From contig NZ_SZVO01000017.1 in NCBI RefSeq assembly GCF_005280585.1, positions 62,001 to 126,000 of the forward strand: a stretch of 64,000 bases of DNA. Direction: 5' to 3'. Numbering within the stretch: the first letter of the stretch is position 1; every line of letters starts with the position of its first letter. The DNA comes from Dyadobacter frigoris. GTDB lineage: Bacteria; Bacteroidota; Bacteroidia; Cytophagales; Spirosomataceae. Of this stretch, positions 37,177 through 44,588 are shown one piece after another. The translations under genes and the position numbers were made by a program. The notes beneath the pieces are model-generated. The model was given only the letters and a program-made list of their open reading frames with translations, was not told where the DNA came from and did not search any database.

Positions 37177-37315
37177 ATGACCATGAAAATCAAAGTAATG
37201 ACTCCTTATCGCCTTTTTTATATTCTCAGCGCTGATGATTGCCTGTAAAAAATACGAGGTAACTCTAATAAACGAATCTTACCTGCTACAACATATTTTT
37301 GAAGTGGGCAGTTGA
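37177..37315 (+). pseudogene. frameshifted remnant of a small lipoprotein gene
   Basis: From ATG 37177 or 37183 the frame ends at a stop after about 22 codons. One base shift near 37200 opens a frame from 37202 encoding LLIAFFIFSALMIACKK, a good lipoprotein signal and lipobox (MIAC), then about 22 residues before a TGA at 37313. The result looks like the start of a lipoprotein gene broken by a one-base indel and truncated. The family cannot be identified. Confidence 0.35.
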
Positions 37316-37684
37316 ACACGGTAAGCGGGTTTTTACATATATAATTACATTTTAAGTACTTCAATTTATCAATTCCGGAACTGTACTCTTAAATGCAATC
37401 CTCTTTTGAAAATTCTAAAGGTGAAGAGGGTTATGGAAGTCAAAATCGAAGTGATGTATTTCCAGACAGACTGAACCGTTTTTAAGTAATAAGCTCTTGA
37501 AAACCAGCTCCAAAAAGGTATTAATGTCTTTTCGGGATATCTCTCTGCCGTTCCGGGCTAACATAGCCGATCTGCGATCAAGTACCTTTGTCATGTTAAA
37601 ATAAATTTTAGCCTTGACAAAAAAGAGATTCTGATTTATATCATTCAGGCTTAGGCAAGGTATATTTCTAAAACTTGAAAAAAG

Positions 37685-38248
37685 ATGAAAAATGCAATAT
37701 TGAAATTGAAATTTTGGGTAGCAATGGCAATGACTATTTTTGTGGCTGCCGCTTGCAGTCGAGCCCCCCAGATTGGTCATGACCGCGATGAATCGGTCAA
37801 TCTGAGAAGTTTCAGCACATTTAAAGTGGAGGCTGAAAAGGAAATAGCAAAAGATCCTTTATTGGGAAGCGAACTTAATCAGAGAAGGATGACAGCGGGC
37901 GTTATCCAAGCCATGGAAAAGAAAGGTTATGTTGTTGATGAGCTGAATCCTGAGATTGTAGTCCGTTTTACAGTAGATGTTAAAGATCGCCAGGAGGTAA
38001 GCGGCGGCAATAACTATTATCCATACAGACGTTGGTGGAGTACCCCGGGCAATGATATCACAACCTATAACTATCAGGAAAGCAGATTGATTGTTAATAT
38101 CTACCAGAAAGGGACCGACCGTATGATCTGGCAGGGATGGCTATCCGGACAGGTAAAGCCTGCTGGTAAAAAAGACAATGCGAATGAAACGTTGAAAAAT
38201 ATTGTACTGGAAATCCTTCAGACATTTCCGGAATCGACCAGGATATAA
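37685..38248 (+). CDS. DUF4136 lipoprotein
   Basis: This 187-residue protein belongs to the DUF4136 family of small periplasm-facing lipoproteins. The signal peptide ends in the lipobox VAAAC with Cys24. The mature part shows the family pattern: a strand with SFSTFKV, a helix with LNQRRMTAGVIQAMEKKGY, then PEIVVRFTVDVKDRQE, a tyrosine/tryptophan-rich YYPYRRWW segment, and RLIVNIYQKGTDRMIWQGW near the end. Function is unknown; related proteins are often encoded in pairs, as here with 38344-38889. It is followed by 95 bases without a clear terminator. Confidence 0.82.
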   Translation: MKNAILKLKFWVAMAMTIFVAAACSRAPQIGHDRDESVNLRSFSTFKVEAEKEIAKDPLLGSELNQRRMTAGVIQAMEKKGYVVDELNPEIVVRFTVDVKDRQEVSGGNNYYPYRRWWSTPGNDITTYNYQESRLIVNIYQKGTDRMIWQGWLSGQVKPAGKKDNANETLKNIVLEILQTFPESTRI

Positions 38249-38343
38249 AACAACTGGCGTATGTAAGCTGACTTTGTCAGTATACCGATTTCCGAATGTT
38301 GCTTCCTTCTTTTTTATTTTAAGTGATTTTAATTTAATACAAA

Positions 38344-38889
38344 ATGATTAAATACATAAAATATTCCATTCTTGCATGGTCTTTATTTCTGGCAAGTTGC
38401 AGTGCAGGATATCACAGTCTGAAAACATCAAAAGAAACGGATTTTACAATCAGTGATTATAGTACTTTTGGTTTTCAACATGACACGGTCGATAGTGACA
38501 GTCTTCCCGAACCGTTTTTTAAAAATATAGAGCTTATTAAGAATGCTATTGCGGATAATTTGGTTTCCAAAGGGTTAAGGGAAAGTCAGGATCCTGTTTT
38601 GATGATAAATCTTTCAGCTCGAATGGGAGATAAAGTGCAAACAAGACAAACCGATTTTCGAACTGACGGTTTACCCCGCTACACCGGGCAGCGGCGCTAT
38701 TCCTGGAAAAGCGAAGAAGTACCTGTTGGTAAATACAAAGTAGGGACGCTCTTTTTGGACATATCTGAGACCAGGCAGGACAAGCAGGTCTGGCGTGGAG
38801 AAATAGAAAACATTCTTCCGGGAAAAGAAACAAAAATCCAGACGCAGCTTGTAAAAGCGGTAGATGATTTACTGGATAGGATTAAATAA
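38344..38889 (+). CDS. DUF4136 lipoprotein, second copy
   Basis: This 181-residue lipoprotein (lipobox LASC, Cys19) is a diverged relative of the preceding gene. It shares the layout ISDYSTFGFQ, a helix with IELIKNAIADNLVSKGLRES, PVLMINLSARMGDK, a basic/aromatic middle, and GTLFLDISETRQDKQVWRGE. The two genes run in the same direction 95 bases apart and are probably co-transcribed. Roughly 20 bases after its stop lies what looks like the end of an IS remnant (38909), so the downstream side has been rearranged. Confidence 0.75.
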   Translation: MIKYIKYSILAWSLFLASCSAGYHSLKTSKETDFTISDYSTFGFQHDTVDSDSLPEPFFKNIELIKNAIADNLVSKGLRESQDPVLMINLSARMGDKVQTRQTDFRTDGLPRYTGQRRYSWKSEEVPVGKYKVGTLFLDISETRQDKQVWRGEIENILPGKETKIQTQLVKAVDDLLDRIK

Positions 38890-38908
38890 ATCGTTTAGGA
38901 AGAATTGT

Positions 38909-39259
38909 GAGGCTGTTCTAAGTGCCCTTAGGATTTTCCGGAACTCTGATTTTCTATGGTCAAAACTGAGAACACCTATCAATTTTATATCTGAAACTGT
39001 AAATAACATTATTGCAAAACTTAGCCCAATTTATCATTGAGATATAGTACTGATGCGTTAAATTTTACTCATCAAATAAGTCCCATTGTTCATTGGCATT
39101 TTGATTGATTTGACATTCAGTAAGGAGCTCTTTTAAAGGGGTTTTGTCAAAAGCAGATATGCCTGGTATTTGCATGATCTCATATATGGAGAGATTGCTT
39201 TTATTACTGGGTTTGTCTGGTTCGGGACATTTAGGTAGACTTGGATCAGGAGATATCGG
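38909..39259 (-). mobile_element. remnant of an insertion sequence (transposase C-terminus and outer end)
   Basis: On the minus strand an open frame from 39259 down to a TAA at 39065-39067 encodes about 64 residues with no usable start at its beginning. It ends ISAFDKTPLKELL, a short linker, then NANEQWDLFDE. This resembles the tails of Bacteroidota IS4-type transposases (xLFDKTPxxEL...NQLxLFD). About 150 bases beyond that stop, GAGGCTGTTCTAAGTG at 38909-38924 looks like a typical IS outer end. The other end is lost where the remnant meets the AraC fragment near 39240. Family assignment is from memory of such tails and is tentative. Confidence 0.4.
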
Positions 39260-39478
39260 CTACAAAAAGCAGCCATTCTGCTTGCGCAGGGAGAAACCGC
39301 TGCACAGGTGTCCTATGAGGTTGGCTTTGAAAGTCCATCGTACTTTTCACAATGTTTTAAAGAACAATATGGCGTTACACCCAGCGAGTTTGCACACAAC
39401 TCGCTGGGTGTAAGAGAAGTCGACTTTTCAAAAGCGGCCTCTTGTCTCTATAAATTGGACTTCTTTGACTCAAACTAA
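39239..39478 (+). pseudogene. C-terminal fragment of an AraC-type DNA-binding domain
   Basis: A frame without a start codon encodes RYRLQKAAILLAQGETAAQV followed by SYEVGFESPSYFSQCFKEQY and GVTPSEF, the second half of an AraC helix-turn-helix domain as found at the end of AraC regulators and hybrid two-component regulators. It is preceded by a stop at 39236 and abuts the IS remnant, so the N-terminal part of the gene is gone. After TPSEF the frame runs on for some 30 residues to a TAA at 39476, probably past the original stop. Confidence 0.7.
39377..39411 (+). repeat. 14-bp perfect inverted repeat within the AraC fragment
   Basis: ACACCCAGCGAGTT (39377-39390) and AACTCGCTGGGTGT (39398-39411) are exact inverted copies with a 7-base loop. 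The left arm encodes the TPSEF end of the HTH domain. No T run follows, so a simple terminator is doubtful; a copy made during rearrangement is possible. Confidence 0.45.
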
Positions 39479-39666
39479 ATTGTTCATAATCGGCATACTA
39501 ACTGAGGTGGACTAAAACACACTGAGATTCTGGTTCTGATGCACTAAAAAGCGGATCAATTAATGAAACCTTTTCAGCAGATTCCATTGCGGTATTTTCG
39601 ATTATGGTTTCAGTGGAGGCGAGTACATTTAAAGATACAGTTAGGAGCGATGGTTTTTTTTAGAAA

Positions 39667-39692
39667 TATTCATCGTATTATTGCAATGAATA
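39667..39692. promoter_or_regulatory. candidate ArsR operator
   Basis: TATTCAT (39667-39673) and ATGAATA (39686-39692) form a perfect 7-bp inverted repeat with 12 bases between, overlapping the -33 element of the predicted ars promoter. ArsR/SmtB repressors bind comparable AT-rich interrupted palindromes with TTCA/TGAA-like arms over their own promoters. Binding is inferred. Confidence 0.5.
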
Positions 39693-39710
39693 AAATATTA
39701 ATTACCTTTG
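39681..39710 (+). promoter_or_regulatory. ars operon promoter (TTG-N19-TACCTTTG)
   Basis: TTG at 39681-39683 and TACCTTTG at 39703-39710 are 19 bases apart, matching the Bacteroidota consensus (TTG or TTTG, 19-21 bases, TAnnTTTG). The expected transcription start, about 4 bases after the -7 element, falls on or next to the arsR ATG at 39715, so the message would be leaderless. Confidence 0.6.
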
Positions 39711-39714
39711 ATGC

Positions 39715-40044
39715 ATGGGAGTTACAAAGACACAGGTTTTCACGGAGAAACAAAACCGTATCGCTGATTTAGCGAAGGCACTGGCGCATCCGGCACGCAT
39801 TGCGATCATTCAACATTTATTAAAGGAGAAATCGTGCGTTTGCGGTGATCTGGTCGAAGTGTTGCCTCTGGCACAGGCTACGGTTTCTCAGCATTTAAAG
39901 GAGCTGAAAAATATTGGTATCCTGCACGGGGAGATCAATCCGCCTCGTGTTTGCTACTGCATCAATGAAACTGTTTGGCAGGAAGCCAGGTTGATTTTTG
40001 GTGAGATTTTCGAATCGGAGGTTGCGGCAAAATGTTGCAATTAA
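39715..40044 (+). CDS. arsR: ArsR-family arsenite-responsive repressor
   Basis: This 109-residue winged-helix repressor should bind the ars promoter and release it when trivalent arsenic binds. The DNA-binding helices are in LAKALAHPARIAIIQHLL and LPLAQATVSQHLKELKNIGI. Between them lies the metalloid site CVCGDLV (Cys41 and Cys43), as in E. coli-type ArsR, and the protein ends with an extra Cys107-Cys108 pair that could be a third thiol ligand. The ATG lies 4 bases after the promoter's -7 element; no other in-frame start would leave the first helix intact. It heads an operon of eight same-strand genes. Confidence 0.92.
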   Translation: MGVTKTQVFTEKQNRIADLAKALAHPARIAIIQHLLKEKSCVCGDLVEVLPLAQATVSQHLKELKNIGILHGEINPPRVCYCINETVWQEARLIFGEIFESEVAAKCCN

Positions 40045-40092
40045 ACAGGATAAATGCTCATTTTTTATATTTAATTCAATCGTAATATAGCA

Positions 40093-40671
40093 ATGAATAA
40101 CTTAAATCCAATGAACTGGGAAGCGTTCAAAAATACGCTTTCAGAAAACCCGGACAAGGTCCTTCAATTCCAATATGCAGAGGGACACTTCGTCGATGCA
40201 TCTTATCACATTACTGAAATCAAGCAGGCTCCGATTGTCTCGGTGGACTGTGGGGGAGTGATGAACAGCTGGACAGAGATTATTGTGCAGCTGTGGGAGC
40301 CGTCAGTAGCGGAGACAGACCGTGCGATGAAGGTAAGCAAAGCGCTATCGATCGTGAATTTGGTTGAGAAATCGCTGCCGCTCAATCCGCTTGGTGTAGT
40401 TAAAATTGAATTTGGTAATTCAAAATTTGATACCCGCCAGATGTATCCCTCCGGGTTTATTTCGGAAGGTGATTCTTTTACCGTGAAGCTGGCAGCCGAC
40501 TTCACACAATGCAAAGCCATTACCAGAGGAGGAAGCTGCGGGACAACACCATCGGGGGAAGAATGCTGTGTACCGGCTGTAAATACGGCAGCACCTGTTA
40601 AGGAAACACCTGCGCTGGAGATTGTCGGTGCTGAAAACCAAAGCTGCACACCCGGCAGTGGATGCTGTTAA
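40093..40671 (+). CDS. DUF6428-like ars-operon protein with Cys-rich tail
   Basis: This 192-residue cytosolic protein resembles the DUF6428 family, found beside arsR in Bacteroidota ars operons. The N-terminal two-thirds (about 1-135) is a compact domain with FKNTLSENPDKVLQFQY, HITEIKQAPIVSVDCGG, WTEIIVQLWEP and VKIEFGNSKF. The C-terminal third is rich in cysteine: TQCKAITRGGSCGTTPSG, EECCVPAV, and the ending SCTPGSGCC. Such a tail could bind arsenite or a metal, which is an inference. It starts 48 bases after arsR. No enzymatic activity is known. Confidence 0.7.
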   Translation: MNNLNPMNWEAFKNTLSENPDKVLQFQYAEGHFVDASYHITEIKQAPIVSVDCGGVMNSWTEIIVQLWEPSVAETDRAMKVSKALSIVNLVEKSLPLNPLGVVKIEFGNSKFDTRQMYPSGFISEGDSFTVKLAADFTQCKAITRGGSCGTTPSGEECCVPAVNTAAPVKETPALEIVGAENQSCTPGSGCC

Positions 40672-40689
40672 CAAGTCAAGCCATCAGAC

Positions 40690-41187
40690 ATGAGCACGAT
40701 ACGAAATTTAGAACCTGGTGATTGGCGGGAAGTCCGTGAAATTTACGCGCAGGGGATCGCTACGGGCAATGCTACGCTAGAAACCAGTCCGCCCGAGTGG
40801 GAGGTATGGGATAAATCACATACGCAGGAACTGCGCTATGTGGCAATTTCTGATAGCGGCGAAATTACCGGCTGGGCCGCGCTGACACCGGTTTCGGGAA
40901 GGTGCGTGTATGCTGGTGTGGCCGAAGTAAGCGTGTATGTGGACGGCAGATTCAGGGGGCAGAAAGTTGGAGATATGCTTTTGAAGCATCTGATCAGGCA
41001 AAGTGAAAAGAAAGGGTACTGGACACTTCAAGCAGGTATTTTTTCAGAGAATCTGGCTAGTATGAACCTTCATACCAAGAACGATTTCCGTCTGATCGGC
41101 TACCGGGAAAATATAGGTAAAATGAATGGCGTCTGGCGAAGCGTCAACCTTCTGGAAAGAAGAAGTCAGGTAACCGGAATCAATTAA
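40690..41187 (+). CDS. GNAT N-acetyltransferase, ArsN / phosphinothricin-acetyltransferase type
   Basis: This 165-residue acetyltransferase has the classic arrangement IRNLEPGDWREVREIYAQGI, a central strand pair, the acetyl-CoA loop RGQKVGDMLLKHLI (R-x-x-x-x-G), and the end LHTKNDFRLIGYRENIGK then WRSVNLLER. This pattern fits the phosphinothricin/methionine-sulfoximine acetyltransferase group, a branch of which (ArsN) sits in ars operons and acetylates organoarsenical antimetabolites such as arsinothricin. Substrate is inferred from context. It starts 18 bases after the preceding gene and ends 4 bases before arsC. Confidence 0.82.
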   Translation: MSTIRNLEPGDWREVREIYAQGIATGNATLETSPPEWEVWDKSHTQELRYVAISDSGEITGWAALTPVSGRCVYAGVAEVSVYVDGRFRGQKVGDMLLKHLIRQSEKKGYWTLQAGIFSENLASMNLHTKNDFRLIGYRENIGKMNGVWRSVNLLERRSQVTGIN

Positions 41188-41191
41188 TAAG

Positions 41192-41605
41192 ATGAAAAAA
41201 ATATTAGTACTTTGCACCGGCAACAGTTGCCGGAGTCAGATAGCCGAAGGTTATCTCGAAAAATTTACCGGTGATAAAGCCATCGTATATAGTGCAGGGG
41301 TTGAAACCCATGGTGTCAACCCAAGGGCTATTGCTATCATGGAGGAAGATGGTATCGATATTTCAAAACATACCTCCAATAACATAGAAGAATACAAAAA
41401 CATTGATTTTGATTATGTGATCACGGTCTGTGACAATGCCAAAGAGCGCTGTCCTTATTTTCCTACCAAAGCAAAGAAATTCCATTACAACTTTCCGGAC
41501 CCCGGCAAAGCTACTGGAAGTGAGCAGCAGATAATGCAGGAGTTCAGAGCTGTAAGAGAAATCATTAAGGGATATTGTTTTGATTTTGTAGCATCGAATC
41601 TTTGA
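41192..41605 (+). CDS. arsC: arsenate reductase, low-molecular-weight phosphatase type
   Basis: This 137-residue enzyme reduces arsenate to arsenite. The N-terminal P-loop is C8-T-G-N-S-C-R14 (CX5R) in VLCTGNSCRSQIAEGYLE, as in the thioredoxin-coupled S. aureus-type family. The second and third redox cysteines would be Cys82 and Cys89 in the region YVITVCDNAKERCPYFP, which matches the family pattern. The aspartate of the general acid is in HYNFPDPGKATG. Length is typical. It lies 72 bases upstream of the arsenite exporter. Confidence 0.93.
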   Translation: MKKILVLCTGNSCRSQIAEGYLEKFTGDKAIVYSAGVETHGVNPRAIAIMEEDGIDISKHTSNNIEEYKNIDFDYVITVCDNAKERCPYFPTKAKKFHYNFPDPGKATGSEQQIMQEFRAVREIIKGYCFDFVASNL

Positions 41606-41677
41606 TTTGGGTAGTGGATTGTCGAAAATAAAAAATTTGTGGAGTGTATTTTGTAGAAATTAATAATTAACAGTAAA

Positions 41678-42745
41678 ATGAATAATTGCGCCCCGGCGGC
41701 AAACCGAAAGAAACTCAGCTTTCTGGACCGCTACTTGACTTTATGGATTTTCATCGCCATGGCTATTGGCGTGGGACTAGGTAATTTTGTGCCTTCGATC
41801 CCTGCTTACATCAATACTTTTTCAAGCGGAACAACCAATATTCCCCTTGCCATTGGACTGATTTTGATGATGTATCCGCCGCTTGCCAAAGTGAAATATA
41901 ACAAAATGGGCGAAGTATTCAGAAACACGAAAGTGATGAGTGTTTCGCTGATCCTGAACTGGATCATTGGTCCGGTGCTGATGTTTATTCTGGCCGTTGT
42001 CTTTCTTCCAAACCACCCGGATTATATGATCGGCCTTATTTTGATCGGGCTTGCCCGCTGTATTGCAATGGTACTTGTCTGGAATGAGCTGGCAGAGGGA
42101 AGCCGCGAGTATGCGGCAGGTCTGGTGGCGCTTAACAGCGTTTTTCAGGTTTTATTTTATAGCTTCTATGCTTACTTTTTCATCACGGTTTTGCCGCCTT
42201 TGGTCGGCTTGAAAGGACTGGAGGTCAATATCACCATTGCTGAAATTGCGGTCAGTGTCGGTATTTATCTGGGCATCCCTTTTGCCGCAGGCGTGCTGAG
42301 CCGCATAGGGCTGACAGCATTGAAAGGGGAGCAGTGGTATGAGCAGAAGTTTATCCCTTTTATTTCACCAATCACACTGGTTGCGCTGCTATCCACGATT
42401 ATTCTGATGTTTTCGCTTAAAGGCGAGCTGATTGTGCAGCTGCCGGGGGATGTGTTTTTGATAGCCTTGCCGCTGGTGATCTATTTTGCTATTATGTTTT
42501 TGGTGAGCTTTTTTGTGGCAAAATCGCTGGGGGCCGATTATGAACAGAACGCTTCAATCGCCTTCACCGCTTCGGGTAACAATTTTGAGCTGGCAATCGC
42601 GGTTGCCATTGGTGTATTTGGCATCAACTCCGGACAGGCTTTTGTAGGGGTGATCGGGCCATTAGTCGAGGTGCCTGCCTTGATTGCCTTGGTCAATGCA
42701 GCTTTCTGGCTTCGTGACAGGTATTATAAAACAGCAGTTGTTTAA
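41678..42745 (+). CDS. acr3: arsenite efflux transporter, ACR3 family
   Basis: This 355-residue inner-membrane protein exports arsenite. It has about ten hydrophobic segments, starting with LTLWIFIAMAIGVGLGNFVP, and carries the ACR3 signature in LILIGLARCIAMVLVWNELA, whose cysteine is the conserved thiol of the family. IAFTASGNNFELAIAVAIGVFG near the end is equally typical. It works with the arsenate reductase encoded just before it. The next gene follows after 8 bases. Confidence 0.95.
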   Translation: MNNCAPAANRKKLSFLDRYLTLWIFIAMAIGVGLGNFVPSIPAYINTFSSGTTNIPLAIGLILMMYPPLAKVKYNKMGEVFRNTKVMSVSLILNWIIGPVLMFILAVVFLPNHPDYMIGLILIGLARCIAMVLVWNELAEGSREYAAGLVALNSVFQVLFYSFYAYFFITVLPPLVGLKGLEVNITIAEIAVSVGIYLGIPFAAGVLSRIGLTALKGEQWYEQKFIPFISPITLVALLSTIILMFSLKGELIVQLPGDVFLIALPLVIYFAIMFLVSFFVAKSLGADYEQNASIAFTASGNNFELAIAVAIGVFGINSGQAFVGVIGPLVEVPALIALVNAAFWLRDRYYKTAVV

Positions 42746-42753
42746 ATTACCAC

Positions 42754-43806
42754 ATGGAAGTATTTGATCTGATTATTATTGGCGGTGGACAGAGTGCTTT
42801 GGCGTGCGGCTATTTTCTTCGTCGTGCGGATCTGAAATACATTATTTTGGATGACCAGCAGCAGGGCGGAGGAGCCTGGCAGCATACCTGGGATTCTCTG
42901 ACTTTATTTTCGCCTGCTGAGTACAGCTCGCTGCCCGGCCGGATGATGCCCAAATCAAAAAATGAATTTCCTTCCAGACAGGAAGTGCTGGATTATTTAA
43001 GTGCTTATCAAAAACGATATGATCTTTCTATTCAGCATGGTATCAAAGTGACGAATGTTCAAAAAGAAGGGGCCATTTTCACGTTAACGACTAATCGGGG
43101 TGATTACCAGAGCAGGGCTGTGATCTCTTCCACAGGCACTTTTCAAAAGCCGTTTATACCAGATGTTCCAGGTAATGATCTTTTCAAAGGAGAGCAGCTG
43201 CATTCAGCGCATTATAAAAATGCAGACCCTTTTAGAAATAAAACGGTGCTGATCGTTGGTGCGGGAAACTCGGGCGCGCAGATCCTGTCCGAAGTTTCCA
43301 AGGTGACAAAGACGGTTTGGTCATGCCAGAATGAGCCTGAATTCCTGCCGGATGATGTGGATGGCAGGGTGCTGTTTGATGTGGCATCCGCCAAATACCA
43401 TGCGATGAAGGAAGGTAAGGAGTTTACAGCCTCACAATACAACGTAGGTAACATTGTGATGGTGCCTACGGTTAAAGATGCCCGCAAGCGCGGTGTGCTC
43501 AAGACCCGTGAAACCTTCAAGGCTATTTATGAGGAAGGAGTCGTTTGGCAGGACGGAATCCGGCAGCCGTTTGATGTGATCATCTGGTGCACGGGATTCG
43601 GGTTTGCAACGGATCATCTGAAAGGTTTGGGCGTCTTGAAAGAAAATGGAAAGATAGATTGCCAGGGTACAAAATCGGCTGACGCAGCAGGTCTTTGGCT
43701 GGTAGGTTACGGCAGCTTTACGGGCTTTGCGTCAGCGACTTTAATCGGGGTGGGGCGCTCTGCGCGCCAGACGGTCAATGAAATTATTGAATATTTAAAA
43801 ATATAG
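42754..43806 (+). CDS. arsO: ArsO-like flavin monooxygenase
   Basis: This 350-residue flavoprotein has an N-terminal FAD-binding Rossmann motif (LIIIGGGQSALACGYFLR, G10-x-G12-x-x-A15) and a second NADPH-binding motif (VLIVGAGNSGAQILSEV, around residue 165). The intervening FQKPFIPDVPG and the late IWCTGFGFATDHL segment match the ArsO branch of flavin-containing monooxygenases seen in ars operons. Its reaction in arsenic resistance is not settled as far as I know; oxidation of an organoarsenical or thiol is possible. It lies 8 bases after acr3 and 5 bases before the first phosphoesterase gene. Confidence 0.82.
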   Translation: MEVFDLIIIGGGQSALACGYFLRRADLKYIILDDQQQGGGAWQHTWDSLTLFSPAEYSSLPGRMMPKSKNEFPSRQEVLDYLSAYQKRYDLSIQHGIKVTNVQKEGAIFTLTTNRGDYQSRAVISSTGTFQKPFIPDVPGNDLFKGEQLHSAHYKNADPFRNKTVLIVGAGNSGAQILSEVSKVTKTVWSCQNEPEFLPDDVDGRVLFDVASAKYHAMKEGKEFTASQYNVGNIVMVPTVKDARKRGVLKTRETFKAIYEEGVVWQDGIRQPFDVIIWCTGFGFATDHLKGLGVLKENGKIDCQGTKSADAAGLWLVGYGSFTGFASATLIGVGRSARQTVNEIIEYLKI

Positions 43807-43811
43807 AAACG

Positions 43812-44588
43812 ATGAGAATTGCTCTTTTTTCAGACATTCACGCCAATCTGCCAGCCTTGGAGGCATTTTTTAAAGACGTTGAATCCCGCGACACCGATGC
43901 GATCTATTGTCTGGGTGATCTGGTGGGCTATAACATCTGGCCCAACGAAGTGGTAGACGAAATCAGAAAACGGGGTATCCCGACCATCGCCGGAAACTAT
44001 GATTTTGGCATCGGCAGAAGCAGCGATGATTGCGGGTGCGCCTACAAAACCGATGATGAAAAAGCAAACGGCAAGGTTTCGATATCCTTTACAAACAAAA
44101 TCATGAAAGATGAACAGAGGGCTTATCTGCGTACTTTGCCTGCCCATATCCGCCTGGAATTTCAACTCAATGACAAGCCGCTTTCAGTGCTTCTCGTTCA
44201 CGGAAGTCCGCGCCGTATCAACGAGTATTTGTTTGAGGACCGGGAAGAAAAAAGCATGATCCGGATCATGGAGCAGGCCAGTTCCGATGTGATGGTTTTT
44301 GGCCATACACATAAACCGTATCACCGAATCCTGGATTCTGTGCAGCCGGAAGGCACACACCATTTTCGTCATGCGGTCAATATCGGATCGGTTGGTAAAC
44401 CCAAAGATGGAGATCCAAGAGGCGGCTATGTGATCCTGCATATCAACCAGGATGCATCCGTAGCAGACAAAGAAAGTATTGCAGTAGAATCTATACGCTT
44501 TGATTATGATGTTGAAAAGGCGGCCAAAGCGGTGGAAGACAGCGTTCTTCCCAACGCCTATGCAGAATCCTTACGAATTGCCAAATGA
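43812..44588 (+). CDS. calcineurin-like metallophosphoesterase with GNYD in place of GNHD
   Basis: This 258-residue protein has the metal-binding blocks of a YfcE-type phosphoesterase: SDIHANLPAL (Asp8, His10), CLGDLVGYN (Asp36), LLVHGSPR (His130) and VFGHTHKPYH (His165, His167). The third block reads GNYDFG, so the His that normally supports catalysis after Asn62 is Tyr63. An insert CGCAYKTDDEK with two cysteines follows. Metal binding may survive, but activity could be altered. It is the first of two tandem paralogues, and its stop overlaps the next start by four bases (ATGA). Co-transcription with the ars genes is very likely from the 5-base spacing. Confidence 0.85.
   Translation: MRIALFSDIHANLPALEAFFKDVESRDTDAIYCLGDLVGYNIWPNEVVDEIRKRGIPTIAGNYDFGIGRSSDDCGCAYKTDDEKANGKVSISFTNKIMKDEQRAYLRTLPAHIRLEFQLNDKPLSVLLVHGSPRRINEYLFEDREEKSMIRIMEQASSDVMVFGHTHKPYHRILDSVQPEGTHHFRHAVNIGSVGKPKDGDPRGGYVILHINQDASVADKESIAVESIRFDYDVEKAAKAVEDSVLPNAYAESLRIAK

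Noticed and set aside
37415..37594. 59-codon minus-strand frame starting MTKVLDRRSAMLARNGRE
   Set aside because: It looks somewhat protein-like and is divergent from the DUF4136 gene, but no motif, promoter or family was recognised; kept only as a note.
37614..37642. TTGACA-N17-TATATC resembling an E. coli sigma-70 promoter upstream of DUF4136
   Set aside because: Bacteroidota primary sigma factors do not use this consensus, so the match is probably chance.
39144..39413. 89-codon plus-strand frame upstream of arsR
   Set aside because: It is an out-of-frame reading across the IS remnant and the AraC fragment; the true coding signal is in other frames.
39563..39772. 69-codon frame overlapping the arsR promoter and start
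   Set aside because: It covers the promoter and operator and overlaps arsR in another frame, with no motif.
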